Positions 8,455 to 16,956 of a stretch of 64,000 nt of DNA are shown here, piece by piece. Each line of letters starts with the position of its first letter. Positions within the stretch are counted from its first letter, which is position 1. The notes under the pieces are model-generated. The model ran no database searches, was not told the origin of the DNA, and was given only the letters and a program-made list of their open reading frames with translations. The DNA comes from Streptomyces lincolnensis. GTDB taxonomy: Bacteria; Actinomycetota; Actinomycetes; Streptomycetales; Streptomycetaceae. The DNA lies in assembly GCF_001685355.1 (NCBI RefSeq), contig NZ_CP016438.1, positions 9,796,001-9,860,000 of the forward strand, in the 5' to 3' direction. A program made the translations under genes and the position numbers.

Positions 8455-9471
8455 ATGAACCGGCCGCCGGGAATGATGGACGTGGCACGGGAAGCCGGCG
8501 TCTCGCACATCACCGTGTCCCGGGTCATCAACGGTCATCCGTCGGTCCGCCCGGAGACCCGGACCCGCGTCGAGGCCGCCATCCGGAAACTGGGCTACCG
8601 CCGCAACAGCGTGGCCAGGGCGCTCAAGAGCCGCCGTTCGTCGACGATCGGCGTGGTGATCGCCGGATCGGAACTGTTCGAGCTGCCGCGCATCCTCCTC
8701 GGGGTGGAGACCGCCGCCAAGCAGGCCGGTTACTGGGTGAGCCTGGCGAGCTGGCAGGGGGAGCCCAGCACCGGTGACCTGAGGGAGACACTTCAGCGCC
8801 TCACCGATCAGTCGGTGGAGGCGATCGCGGTCGTCGCCGACCGGCCCGTCGTCGTGGAGGCGCTGTCCGGGCTCGTCCTCGGGGTGCCGGTCGCGGTGGT
8901 GATGTCCGGCAGCGTGCCCAACCCCGATCTGAGCTTCGTCGAGGTCGATCAGGAACTCGGCGCCCGTCTGGCGGTGCGCCACCTTCTCGACCTCGGACAC
9001 CGGAACATCGTCCATCTGACGGGCGCCCTGAACACCTTCGACGCCCGCACCCGCGTCGACGGCTGGCGGGCCGAACTCGACGCCGCCGGGGCCGAGGGCG
9101 CCATGCTGGAGGGCGACTTCCGCGCGGAGAGCGGCTTCCGCCTCGCCCACCGGCTCTGCGACGACGACACTCCACTGCCGACCGCGGTCTTCGCCGGGAA
9201 CGACCAGATGGCCATGGGAGTCCTCGCGGCCTTCGCGGAGCGAGGCGTGCGGGTACCCGACGACGTGTCACTCGTCGGGTTCGACGACATCACCGGCGCC
9301 GGATACCTGGTGCCCGCCCTGACCACGGTCTGCCAGGACTTCGCCCACCTCGGCACCAGCGCCATCGAACTGCTGGTGCGCATGCTCGGCGGGGAGCGGG
9401 CCGAACGGCAGAAGATCACGCCGGAACTCGTCGTACGGCGCAGCACGGCCGCGCCCCGCGCCGGTTCCTGA
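8455..9471 (+). CDS. LacI-family transcriptional regulator (A)
   Basis: 338 aa. The N-terminal LacI helix-turn-helix is complete: MMDVAREAGVSHITVSRVIN, then the hinge region RRNSVARALKSRRSSTIGVV. The periplasmic-binding-like core follows, with the usual VFAGNDQMAMGVLAAFAE and VSLVGFDDI blocks. ATG 8455 follows a GAGGG site; the frame is open further upstream, but that part is not LacI-like and overlaps the operator region. It is separated by an aldo-keto reductase from the divergent GH43/GH1 genes, whose shared promoter holds a classic LacI palindrome. Control of that sugar pair is therefore the obvious role; the effector is unknown. Confidence 0.9.
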   Translation: MNRPPGMMDVAREAGVSHITVSRVINGHPSVRPETRTRVEAAIRKLGYRRNSVARALKSRRSSTIGVVIAGSELFELPRILLGVETAAKQAGYWVSLASWQGEPSTGDLRETLQRLTDQSVEAIAVVADRPVVVEALSGLVLGVPVAVVMSGSVPNPDLSFVEVDQELGARLAVRHLLDLGHRNIVHLTGALNTFDARTRVDGWRAELDAAGAEGAMLEGDFRAESGFRLAHRLCDDDTPLPTAVFAGNDQMAMGVLAAFAERGVRVPDDVSLVGFDDITGAGYLVPALTTVCQDFAHLGTSAIELLVRMLGGERAERQKITPELVVRRSTAAPRAGS

Positions 9472-9617
9472 CGGGCGTCGAAAGTTTCGCTGTCCTTCTG
9501 CGCTGTCGCCCGGGTGTCGCCCTCTGTAGCGTCGTGCGGGCACGACCCGCCGATCGGCGGGCGGCACCGGAAAACGGCCCTCATCAGCAGGGCGTCACGC
9601 GGGAGTACGAACAGCAC

Positions 9618-10589
9618 ATGCGTTATCGCGAACTCGGCCGCACCGGCCTGACCGTGTCCGAGATCGGCTACGGAGCCTGGGGACTGGGCCAGGGGGCCTG
9701 GGTCGGCGCCGACGACGACTCCGGCGTACGCGCCCTGCACCGGGCCGTCGACCTGGGCGTCACCTTCATCGACACCGCCAGGGCCTACGACCGCAGCGAG
9801 AGCATCGTGGGCCGCGCGCTCAAGCAGCTCCCGGGCGGTGGGGACGGTGTCCACGTGGCGACGAAGGTCGGGCCGAAGGTCCCGGTCTCCCTGTCGCCCA
9901 GCGGACTCGACCCCATGGAGGCGTTCCCGGGCTCGCACCTGCGCGAGAGCCTGGAGACCAGCCTGCGCGAACTCGGCCGCGACCACGTCGACCTCCTCCA
10001 GCTGCACACCTGGGAGGACGAGTGGACCGGCCGCGGCGACTGGCTGGAGACGGTGGACGCCCTCAAGCAGGAGGGCAAGATCAGGTTCTTCGGGATCTCG
10101 GTCAAGGACCACCAGCCCGAGAACGTGCTCACGGTCCTGCGCACCGGAGTCCTGGACGCCGTCCAGGTCATCTACAACATCTTCGAACAGGCCCCGGCCG
10201 ATGCCCTGTTGCCGGCCTGCGAGGAGTACGGCGTCGGCGTGATCGGCCGGGTCACCCTCGACGAAGGCGCCCTCACCGGCTCGGTCCGCACGGGCGTCAC
10301 CTTCCCCGAGGGCGACTGGCGCAACTGGTACTTCAGGGACGACCGGCCCGCCCAGGTCGAGGAGCACGTGGACGCGATCCTTGCCGACCTGGGGATCGGC
10401 GTCGAGGAACTCCCGTCCACCGCCCTGCGCTTCGCCCTCGCCGGGCAGGCGGTCTCCACCATCATCGTCGGCATGCGCTCACTGACGAACGTGGAACGCA
10501 ACGCGGCGGTCGCCGACGCACCGCCTCTCACCCCGCGGCACCTCGCGCTGCTGGCCGAGCACCGCTGGGCGAAGAACTTCTACGGCTGA
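9618..10589 (+). CDS. Aldo/keto reductase
   Basis: 323 aa, NADPH-dependent (alpha/beta)8 reductase of aldehydes or sugars. It starts MRYRELGRTGLTVSEIGYG and shows the catalytic Asp/Tyr segment FIDTARAYDRSES, the Lys-bearing block VHVATKVGPK, the DHVDLLQLHTWEDEW block, and the NADP phosphate-binding end STIIVGMRSLTNVERN. The usual catalytic His in the DLLQLH block is present. ATG 9618 was chosen because homology begins there. It converges on the GH43 gene; the two stop codons overlap by 10 nt. Lying between the LacI gene and the glycosidases, it may act on the released sugar. Confidence 0.88.
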   Translation: MRYRELGRTGLTVSEIGYGAWGLGQGAWVGADDDSGVRALHRAVDLGVTFIDTARAYDRSESIVGRALKQLPGGGDGVHVATKVGPKVPVSLSPSGLDPMEAFPGSHLRESLETSLRELGRDHVDLLQLHTWEDEWTGRGDWLETVDALKQEGKIRFFGISVKDHQPENVLTVLRTGVLDAVQVIYNIFEQAPADALLPACEEYGVGVIGRVTLDEGALTGSVRTGVTFPEGDWRNWYFRDDRPAQVEEHVDAILADLGIGVEELPSTALRFALAGQAVSTIIVGMRSLTNVERNAAVADAPPLTPRHLALLAEHRWAKNFYG

Positions 10590-12163
10590 TCGGCTTCCCG
10601 GTGACCGGCCTGCCGGGGCGAGTACTCGAACCACCGCACCTGTGCCTCGCCCGCGTCGGCCTCGCCGTTGCCGGTGCCGTACAGGCCGATGTAGACGCCG
10701 ACGAACCCGCCCGCTCGTTCCGTGCTGAAGAAGGACCGCTCGATGCTGCCCAGGACCGACCAGGTGCCGTCCTCGACGCGGAAGGCGTAGCCGGATTCGT
10801 CGCTGTCGACCGCGAGGACGACCTCGCTGCCCGTCACGGCGAGCGCCGCCAGGCGGGTCGCGACGCCGTTCTCGAGGGCGGTGAGGACGACGTGCGGGGT
10901 TCCGGAGGCGTCGGCGGTGAGCGCCAGCGTGGCGTGTCGGTCGTGCTCCTTGAAGACGGCCAGTCCCGCTTCCTGCGTCGGCGCGCCGGCGGCGAAGCGG
11001 ACACGGCAGGCGGCGCTCAGGCGCAGATGCTGCTGCCGGCGGGCGACGAAGGCGGGGGTGGCCTTGGAGGTGAGGGGCTCGGGGGAGAGGCGGACGGTGA
11101 GTCCGCCCTCCCCGGGACGGGGCGAGACGAGGTCGTCGACCGGACCTCGCAGACTGTTCCACTCCGGGCCGAGCGCGGCGCTGTCGAAGTGGTCGCGCAC
11201 CGGGCTGTCCCGGTGCGGAGGCGTGGCCGCTCCCGCGGGCAGTCGTTCCGTCAGCCTCACCCGCCCGGTGTCCGGCGCGAAGACGGGGCCCCTGGGCGTC
11301 CATTCGACGGGGACCAGGAACACCTCGCGGCCGAGGGTGTGCGTGCCCTCGACCGGCCGTACCCCGAGGGCAACGGCCCAGGTCTCCCCGGCGGGAGTGT
11401 CGACGAGGTCGACGTGACCGACGTTGTGGATCAGTTCCGCCGCCCCGCGGTGGCGGTGGGTGAGCAGCGGGCTCCTGGGGTCCGTCGTGTAGGGGCCGGT
11501 GACGGCGTCGGCGCGGGCCGCGGTCACCGCGTGATGATGCTCGGTGCCGCCCTCCGCGCCGATCAGGTGGTACACGCCGTCGCGCTTGTACACATGCGGC
11601 GCCTCCACCCAGGCACCGCGCAGCGCGCCGTGCCACAGGATGTGGGTCGGACCCGTCAACGCCAGGGATTCCAGGTCGAGTTCCCGCATCCACAGCTCCC
11701 CGGGGCCGGTCACCTCCGGGCGGGCCGCGTCCCGGCAGGCGGTGAACCAGCAGCGGCCGTCGTCGTCGAAGAACAGCGACGGGTCGATGCCCTCGGCCTC
11801 CAGGGTGACCGGGTCGGACCAGGGACCGGCGGGGTCGGAGGCGGTGTACAGGAACGTGGTGCTGCCCTGACGGCCGCGCGCCAGGGTCACGACCACGTAG
11901 AAGGTGCCCTCGTGGTGGCGGATCGTGGCGGCCCACAGGCCGTCCGAGACGCCCAGCCCGGTCAGCGACACCTGGGAGGGCCGGTGCACCACGTGCCCGA
12001 GCGGCCTCCAGTCCACCAGGTCGCGGCTGTGGAAGAGCGGCAGCCCGGGATAGTACGTGAACGACGACGTGACCAGGTAGAAGTCCTCCCCGACCCGGCA
12101 GATCGACGGGTCCGGATGACTGCCGGGGAGAACGGGGTTGGCGAAGGTCGGCACAGGGCGCAC
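10580..12163 (-). CDS. Glycoside hydrolase family 43 (beta-xylosidase/arabinofuranosidase type)
   Basis: 527 aa with no signal peptide, so intracellular. The five-bladed propeller catalytic triad is visible: general base Asp18 in PGSHPDPSI, the pKa-modulating Asp in EGIDPSLFFDDDGR, and acid Glu in GAWVEAPHVYKRDG. The C-terminal ~200 residues form the beta-sandwich domain common to the GH43 xylosidase group (VRDHFDSAALGPEWNSLRGP onward). It likely removes xylose or arabinose from imported oligosaccharides. GTG 12163 is the first start in frame; the Shine-Dalgarno is weak. It is divergent from the GH1 gene across a LacI palindrome. Confidence 0.9.
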   Translation of the reverse strand: MRPVPTFANPVLPGSHPDPSICRVGEDFYLVTSSFTYYPGLPLFHSRDLVDWRPLGHVVHRPSQVSLTGLGVSDGLWAATIRHHEGTFYVVVTLARGRQGSTTFLYTASDPAGPWSDPVTLEAEGIDPSLFFDDDGRCWFTACRDAARPEVTGPGELWMRELDLESLALTGPTHILWHGALRGAWVEAPHVYKRDGVYHLIGAEGGTEHHHAVTAARADAVTGPYTTDPRSPLLTHRHRGAAELIHNVGHVDLVDTPAGETWAVALGVRPVEGTHTLGREVFLVPVEWTPRGPVFAPDTGRVRLTERLPAGAATPPHRDSPVRDHFDSAALGPEWNSLRGPVDDLVSPRPGEGGLTVRLSPEPLTSKATPAFVARRQQHLRLSAACRVRFAAGAPTQEAGLAVFKEHDRHATLALTADASGTPHVVLTALENGVATRLAALAVTGSEVVLAVDSDESGYAFRVEDGTWSVLGSIERSFFSTERAGGFVGVYIGLYGTGNGEADAGEAQVRWFEYSPRQAGHREADQP

Positions 12164-12218
12164 TCCGAAGCGGGCGAGGGCGGGAACGGGATTCGCCGGG
12201 GTGATGGTCCTGACGGAT

Positions 12219-12232
12219 TGTTAACGTTAACA
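12219..12232. promoter_or_regulatory. LacI-type operator TGTTAACGTTAACA
   Basis: A perfect 14-bp palindrome with the central CG expected of LacI-family operators, placed between the divergent GH43 (start 12163) and GH1 (start 12361) genes. It can control both promoters. The nearest LacI gene, at 8455, is the likely source of the repressor. Confidence 0.8.
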
Positions 12233-12360
12233 TCACCTTGTTTCCCGGCAAGAGGACCGGCAGATCGCCGGAACGCACCGCACGTCGAAGGGCCGGACCC
12301 GCCGGCCGAGAGCCTGAAGAGGCAGGCCGTTCGTACCGACGCCCGTCAGAAAGGTCACGC

Positions 12361-13839
12361 ATGTCGACAGCCCGGCAGGAACCCGCCCAGCCCCTGTCCT
12401 TCCCCGCCCACTTCCTCCTCGGTTCCGCGACCGCCGCGTACCAGATCGAGGGCGCCGCCACCGCTGACGGGCGCGGTCCTTCCATCTGGGACACCTTCTC
12501 CCACACCCCCGGCAAGACGTGGAACGGCGACACCGGTGACATCGCCGCCGACCACTACCACCGCCTGGAGGACGACCTCGATCTCATGGCGTCCCTGGGT
12601 CTGCGGGCCTACCGGTTCTCCCTGTCCTGGCCGCGCGTCCAGCCCACCGGCCGAGGCCCGGCCAACCCCAAGGGCCTGGACTTCTACAGCCGTCTGGTCG
12701 ACGGTCTGCTCGCTCGCGGCATCGTCCCCGTCGCGACCCTCTACCACTGGGACCTGCCCCAGGCGCTGGAGGACGAGGGCGGCTGGACCAACCGCGCCAC
12801 CGCCCACGCCTTCGCCGACTACGCCCGCATCGTCGGCGAAGCCCTCGGCGACCGCGTCGCGATCTGGACCACGCTGAACGAACCCTGGTGCTCCGCCTAC
12901 CTCGGCTACGGCTCCGGAGCGCACGCCCCCGGCCACACCGACGGCGCCGCCGCTCTGGCCGCCGTGCACCACCTCAACCTCGCCCACGGCCTCGCGGTCC
13001 AACAACTCCGGGCGGTCACCACCAACGACCCCCAGTACTCCATCACCCTCAACTTCCACGTCCTGCGCGGCGAGGGCCCCGGCGCCGAGGAAGCCGTACG
13101 CCGCATCGACGCGCTGGCCAACCGCGCCTTCACCGAACCCCTGCTGCGCGGCCACTACCCGCAGGACCTCATCGAGGACACCGCGGACGTCACGGACTGG
13201 GCGTTCGTCCAGGACGGCGACCTGGCGCAGATCCACCAGCCCCTGGACCTGCTCGGCGTCAACTACTACGCCACCACCACGGTCCGGCTGTGGGACGGCG
13301 CCACTGCGCGGCAGAACAACGACGGGCACAAGGACATGGGCGGATCGCCCTGGCCCGGCTCACCACAGGTCGAGTTCGTCGCACAGGACGGCCCGCACAC
13401 CGCCATGGGCTGGAACATCGACCCCGACGGGCTCGAAGAACTCCTCCTGGACCTGCACACCCGGTTCCCGGACCAGCCCCTGGTCATCACCGAGAACGGA
13501 GCGGCCTTCGACGACCACCTCTCCGTCCGCCCCGACGGCTCCTACGCCGTCCACGACCCCGAACGCGTCGACTACCTCCACCGCCACATCACCGCCGCCC
13601 ACCGCGCACTGACCGCCGGTGTCGATCTGCGCGGGTACTTCGTGTGGTCCCTGATGGACAACTTCGAATGGGGCTACGGCTACTCCAAGCGCTTCGGCAT
13701 CGTCCACATCGACTACGAGACCCAGCGGCGCACGCTCAAGGACAGCGGTGCGTGGTTTCGGCAGCTGGCGGTCACCGGCGCTGTCCCCCCACTGACGTCC
13801 GGGCGCGACGCAGTCCCCTCCGCCATGACCGTTCGATGA
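12361..13839 (+). CDS. Glycoside hydrolase family 1 beta-glucosidase
   Basis: 492 aa, cytoplasmic retaining beta-glycosidase. The acid/base is Glu174 in TTLNEPW and the nucleophile is Glu378 in VITENGAAF. Other family blocks are [15 protein letters not shown] near the N-terminus, [20 protein letters not shown] and [15 protein letters not shown] near the C-terminus. ATG 12361 has AAAGG upstream; an in-frame extension to 12238 is not homologous and would cross the promoter. It likely hydrolyses cellobiose-like disaccharides together with the divergent GH43 enzyme under LacI control. Confidence 0.93.
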   Translation: MSTARQEPAQPLSFPAHFLLGSATAAYQIEGAATADGRGPSIWDTFSHTPGKTWNGDTGDIAADHYHRLEDDLDLMASLGLRAYRFSLSWPRVQPTGRGPANPKGLDFYSRLVDGLLARGIVPVATLYHWDLPQALEDEGGWTNRATAHAFADYARIVGEALGDRVAIWTTLNEPWCSAYLGYGSGAHAPGHTDGAAALAAVHHLNLAHGLAVQQLRAVTTNDPQYSITLNFHVLRGEGPGAEEAVRRIDALANRAFTEPLLRGHYPQDLIEDTADVTDWAFVQDGDLAQIHQPLDLLGVNYYATTTVRLWDGATARQNNDGHKDMGGSPWPGSPQVEFVAQDGPHTAMGWNIDPDGLEELLLDLHTRFPDQPLVITENGAAFDDHLSVRPDGSYAVHDPERVDYLHRHITAAHRALTAGVDLRGYFVWSLMDNFEWGYGYSKRFGIVHIDYETQRRTLKDSGAWFRQLAVTGAVPPLTSGRDAVPSAMTVR

Positions 13840-13860
13840 ACTGTCAACCACCGTTAGACT
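13832..13860 (+). promoter_or_regulatory. Leaderless promoter of MarR1 with an operator copy
   Basis: A -10 TAGACT (13855-13860) lies six bases before the ATG at 13867, with TTCGAT at 13832 as a weak -35 (17-nt spacer). Between them, GATGAACTGTCAAC (13835-13848) matches the regional consensus GTTGATGTGTCAAC at 11 of 14 positions. There is no Shine-Dalgarno, so the message is probably leaderless and autoregulated. Confidence 0.5.
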
Positions 13861-13866
13861 CTCTCC

Positions 13867-14334
13867 ATGGGAGAGACAGTGCGGTGGCTGACGCCGGAGG
13901 AGCAGCGCGCTTGGCGAGGCTTCATCCGTCTGCATGAACGGCTCGGCGGCCGTCTGGCGCGCCTGCTCCAGTCGGAATCGAAGGTGTCGGGCGCGGACTT
14001 CGCGGTGCTGGTGCACCTGACCGACGCGCCCGACGGAAGGCAGCGGTACCAGGACCTGGCCCGGGCGCTGGAGTGGGAGAAGAGCAGGATGTCCCACCAC
14101 ATCGCCCGGATGGCCGGGCGGGGCATGGTGGTGCGGGAGGAGTGCGCCGAGGACGCGCGCGGCGCGTTCGTGGTGATCACGGACGCCGGGCGGGCGGCCA
14201 TCGAGGCCGCCGCCCCACGCCATGTCGAGGCGGTGCGCGAGCTGTTCATGGATCACGTCACCCCGGCGGAGCTGCGGGTGCTGGCCGACATCTCCGAGCG
14301 CGTCATCAAGAAGCTGGACGAAGACCAGCCCTGA
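13867..14334 (+). CDS. MarR-family regulator 1
   Basis: 155 aa, a dimeric winged-helix repressor. The helix-turn-helix and wing are YQDLARALEWEKSRMSHHIA, then RMAGRGMVVREECAEDARGA. The end FVVITDAGRAAIEAAAPRHV is typical. It is a clear paralogue of the MarR gene at 16395, sharing the length and the pattern QSES-VS-AD--VLVHL-D-P-GR. The immediate upstream region holds a copy of the regional operator overlapping a leaderless promoter. With MarR2 it is the best candidate repressor of the redox genes between 8 and 21 kb; the ligand is unknown. Confidence 0.9.
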   Translation: MGETVRWLTPEEQRAWRGFIRLHERLGGRLARLLQSESKVSGADFAVLVHLTDAPDGRQRYQDLARALEWEKSRMSHHIARMAGRGMVVREECAEDARGAFVVITDAGRAAIEAAAPRHVEAVRELFMDHVTPAELRVLADISERVIKKLDEDQP

Positions 14335-14412
14335 GCGGGGCGACCGGCCCGACGATGGAGCGGTGACCCCCGGTTCGGGTGGACCGCCCCGCCCGCGCTC
14401 TCCTCGGACTCG

Positions 14413-14913
14413 TCAGTCGACCGGCTCCGCCTGGCGGGGCGCCGGCACCGGATGCCTACTCATGATCGATACGCGGTTGAACGCGCCGATGGTGATCGCC
14501 ACCCAGGTCACGGCCGAGATCTGGTCGTCGGTGAGCACTCGGCGGGCGGTCGCGTAGGCGGACGTCTGCGCGGCGGTGTCCGTCGGATCGTTGGCCGCCT
14601 CGGCGAGCCCGAGCGCCGCGCGCTCCGCGGCGGTGAACACGTCGGTGTCCCGCCAGGCCGCCAGGACTCCCAGTCGCTGCGGTGACTCGCCCGCGCGCAG
14701 GGCCTTCCTGGTGTGCAGGTCGAGGCAGTAGGCGCAGCCGTTCACCTGCGACACGCGGAGGTTGATCAGCTCCACCGTGGTGCGGTCGAGCCCCGCCTCG
14801 GCGGCCGTCGTGCGAACCGCCTCCGAGGTCTGCACCAGGGCGTGGAAGGCCTTGGGGCTCTGTTTGTCGATGAAGATCCTCCGCGGTGCGGTTCCCTGGG
14901 CCTGCTCACTCAC
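14413..14913 (-). CDS. AhpD-like/carboxymuconolactone decarboxylase-family protein
   Basis: 166 aa, all-helical AhpD-like fold. The redox motif CAYCLDLHT (Cys-X-X-Cys with the following His) sits mid-protein after LINLRVSQVNG, the standard alkylhydroperoxidase arrangement. It probably reduces organic peroxides or acts as a related thiol peroxidase. GTG 14913 follows AAGGAGG at eight bases. It is transcribed away from the pirin gene, and a 22-bp palindrome in the shared intergenic region indicates co-regulation by the neighbouring MarR proteins. Confidence 0.88.
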   Translation of the reverse strand: MSEQAQGTAPRRIFIDKQSPKAFHALVQTSEAVRTTAAEAGLDRTTVELINLRVSQVNGCAYCLDLHTRKALRAGESPQRLGVLAAWRDTDVFTAAERAALGLAEAANDPTDTAAQTSAYATARRVLTDDQISAVTWVAITIGAFNRVSIMSRHPVPAPRQAEPVD

Positions 14914-14988
14914 GTAGTGCCTCCTTCGGGGCTGCCATGGACAGGATGCCGGATGCGTGCCGTAGCCATCGGCCCCTTCTCATGGCAT

Positions 14989-15010
14989 CATAGTTGATGT
15001 GACAACTATG
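14989..15010. promoter_or_regulatory. Operator CATAGTTG-N6-CAACTATG between AhpD-like and pirin genes
   Basis: Perfect 8-bp arms around ATGTGA (22 bp in total). The core GTTGATGTGACAAC (14993-15006) fits the regional consensus at 13 of 14 positions. It lies 76 nt from the AhpD-like start and 21 nt from the pirin start, overlapping -10-like TATGAT (minus) and TATGGT (plus), so one bound dimer could block both. Confidence 0.78.
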
Positions 15011-15030
15011 GTGTGGGGAAGGGAGCCCCG

Positions 15031-16017
15031 GTGAGCAACGCGGAAGCCGAACCCGCGGCGCTGACATGCGGGGCCGCCGTGGACGACGGCCGGTCGGCCG
15101 AAAAGCCCCGTGTCGACGTGCTGACGGCACGGGAGGTACCGCTGGGAGGCCCGCGCGCCCTGACGGTGCGCCGGACGCTGCCGCAGCGCTCTCGGACGCT
15201 GATCGGAGCCTGGTGCTTCGCCGATCACTACGGCCCGGTCGACGCCACCGGGACGGGCATGAACGTGCCCCCGCATCCGCACACCGGCCTGCAGACGGTG
15301 AGCTGGCTGTTCAGTGGGGAGGTCGAGCACCGTGACACGCTCGGCACCCACGCCCTGATCCGGCCGGGCGAGATGAACCTCATGACCGGCGGACACGGCA
15401 TCGCCCACTCGGAGGTCTCCACCCCGGCCACGACCGTCATCCACGGCGTCCAACTGTGGGTGGCGCTCCCCGAGCGGCACCGGAACACCGCCCGCGACTT
15501 CCAGCACCACGTGCCCGACTCGGTGCGGGTCGACGGAGCCGAGATCAAGGTCTTCCTCGGCACGCTCGCCGGAAGTGCCTCCCCGGTGCGGACCTTCACC
15601 CCCCTGCTCGGCGCCGAGATCGTCCTCGACCCCCGCGCATCGGTCACCCTCACCGTCGACTCCGCCTTCGAGCACGGCCTCCTCGTGGACAGCGGGGACG
15701 TCCGCCTGGCCGGCACCGTGCTGCGTCCCGCCGAACTCGGCTACCTGCCCTGCGGCACCGACACCCTGACGGTCGTGAACGAGTCGGACGCCCCCGCGCG
15801 CACACTCCTGCTCGGCGGCCCTCCGTTCGAGGAGGAGATCGTCATGTGGTGGAACTTCATCGGCCGCAGCCACGAGGACATCGTCCGGGCCCGGAAGGAC
15901 TGGGAGGCGGGCACCGACCGCTTCGGCACGGTGGAGGGCTATCCCGGACACCGCTTGCCCGCCCCGGCCCTGCCGAACGCCGTCATCACGCCGCGCGGCA
16001 ACCCTCCGCGCCGCTGA
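15031..16017 (+). CDS. Pirin-family protein
   Basis: 328 aa, bicupin. The N-terminal cupin carries the metal-ligand cluster NVPPHPHTGLQTVSWLFSGE with HRDTLG after it, and GGHGIAHSEVS supplies the further His/Glu ligands, as in pirins with quercetinase-like sites. The C-terminal cupin ends in the pirin block GGPPFEEEIVMWWNFIGRS. GTG 15031 is preferred (AAGGGAG six bases upstream) over the GTG at 15013, which has no ribosome site and sits against the operator. It is first in a unit with the GNAT and MarR2 genes. Pirins relate to oxidative stress and redox sensing; the exact reaction is unknown. Confidence 0.9.
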   Translation: MSNAEAEPAALTCGAAVDDGRSAEKPRVDVLTAREVPLGGPRALTVRRTLPQRSRTLIGAWCFADHYGPVDATGTGMNVPPHPHTGLQTVSWLFSGEVEHRDTLGTHALIRPGEMNLMTGGHGIAHSEVSTPATTVIHGVQLWVALPERHRNTARDFQHHVPDSVRVDGAEIKVFLGTLAGSASPVRTFTPLLGAEIVLDPRASVTLTVDSAFEHGLLVDSGDVRLAGTVLRPAELGYLPCGTDTLTVVNESDAPARTLLLGGPPFEEEIVMWWNFIGRSHEDIVRARKDWEAGTDRFGTVEGYPGHRLPAPALPNAVITPRGNPPRR

Positions 16018-16038
16018 CCTTCGTACGAGAGGCACCTG

Positions 16039-16377
16039 ATGAGCCAGCCCTCCGTCCTCCGGATCGTCCGGCGAGTGGACGACGAGCACCGGTACGAGAT
16101 CCTGGTCGACGGTCGGCGCGCCGGGCTGACGGCCTACCGGGACCGCGGTGACCAACGGGTCTTCTTCCACACGGAGGTCGACGAGGCCTTCGCCGGCCAG
16201 GGTCTGGCCGTGGAACTGGTCCAGTGGGCACTCGATGACGTGCGCGAGGCCGGGAAGCGGATCGTGCCGGTCTGCCCCTACGTGGCCAAGTTCCTCAAGC
16301 GGCACGACGAGTTCGCCGACCTCACCGACCCCGTGACACCGGACGTCCTGCACTGGCTGGAGGGGGAGTTGCGCTGA
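16039..16377 (+). CDS. Small GNAT-type N-acetyltransferase (YjdJ-like)
   Basis: 112 aa, the minimal GCN5-related fold of PF14542. The acetyl-CoA region is FHTEVDEAFAGQGLAVELVQ, a shortened Q/R-X-X-G-X-A motif, followed by the conserved IVPVCPYVAKFLKRH. These stand-alone domains acetylate unidentified small molecules or proteins. It starts 21 nt after pirin and ends 17 nt before MarR2, so the three form one operon. Confidence 0.85.
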   Translation: MSQPSVLRIVRRVDDEHRYEILVDGRRAGLTAYRDRGDQRVFFHTEVDEAFAGQGLAVELVQWALDDVREAGKRIVPVCPYVAKFLKRHDEFADLTDPVTPDVLHWLEGELR

Positions 16378-16394
16378 ACGGAGGAGGATCGCGG

Positions 16395-16862
16395 ATGACC
16401 GGAACACCGCACTGGCTCGACCCGTTGGAGCGGAACACCTGGCGCTGCTTCATGAACATGCAGGAGAGGCTCAGCGGACGCCTGTCCCGCGACCTCCAGT
16501 CGGAGTCGAGGGTGTCCGCCGCCGACTACACCGTGCTCGTCCATCTCGCGGACACGCCAGAGGGCCGCATGCGCTCCGCCGATCTGGCCAAGAAGGTGGA
16601 ATGGGAGCAGAGTCGGATGTCACACCAGGTCACCCGCATGGCGAAGCGGGGGTTGGTCACCCGGGAAGGCTGCTTCAAGGGCGGCCGCGGCGCGTTCGTG
16701 GTCATCACCCCGGCGGGACGCGGGGCGATCGCAGAGGCCGCTCCCCGCCACGTGGAGAGTGTCCGTCGCCTGTTCATCGATCTGCTCACCTCCGACGAGC
16801 TCCAGGCACTCGCGGGCATCTCGCGCCGCGTGCTCGATCAACTGGAGAAGAGCCCCCGCTAG
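16395..16862 (+). CDS. MarR-family regulator 2
   Basis: 155 aa, same length and architecture as MarR1 at 13867. The recognition region is SADLAKKVEWEQSRMSHQVT, the wing MAKRGLVTREGCFKGGRGA, and the C-terminal dimer helix HVESVRRLFIDLLTSDELQ. A GGAGGA site precedes the ATG. It is the last gene of the pirin/GNAT operon, and the palindrome for LLM oxidoreductase B lies 57 nt downstream. Two near-identical MarR proteins in 3 kb may hetero-dimerise or respond to different ligands at the same operator. Confidence 0.9.
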   Translation: MTGTPHWLDPLERNTWRCFMNMQERLSGRLSRDLQSESRVSAADYTVLVHLADTPEGRMRSADLAKKVEWEQSRMSHQVTRMAKRGLVTREGCFKGGRGAFVVITPAGRGAIAEAAPRHVESVRRLFIDLLTSDELQALAGISRRVLDQLEKSPR

Positions 16863-16915
16863 AGGAGGGCCCGTCCCGGAGCGGAATAGGGACGGGTGGA
16901 GCCATGTTGCGAGGA

Positions 16916-16933
16916 TATGGTTGATGCATCAAC
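16916..16933 (+). promoter_or_regulatory. Promoter/operator of LLM oxidoreductase B
   Basis: A perfect 14-bp palindrome GTTGATGCATCAAC (16920-16933) begins at the last bases of a -10-like TATGGT (16916-16921) and lies 24 nt before the ATG at 16957. This is repressor geometry. It matches the regional consensus at 12 of 14 positions. Confidence 0.65.
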
Positions 16934-16956
16934 GGAATGGATGGGAGTGGAAGGCG

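Noticed and set aside
10022..12877. 951-codon plus-strand ORF across the AKR, GH43 and GH1 genes
   Set aside because: Runs over three well-supported genes in other frames or strands and has repetitive Arg/Pro/Gly composition; no domain.
15013..15030. Earlier GTG start for pirin
   Set aside because: No ribosome site and pressed against the operator; GTG 15031 has AAGGGAG at the right distance.
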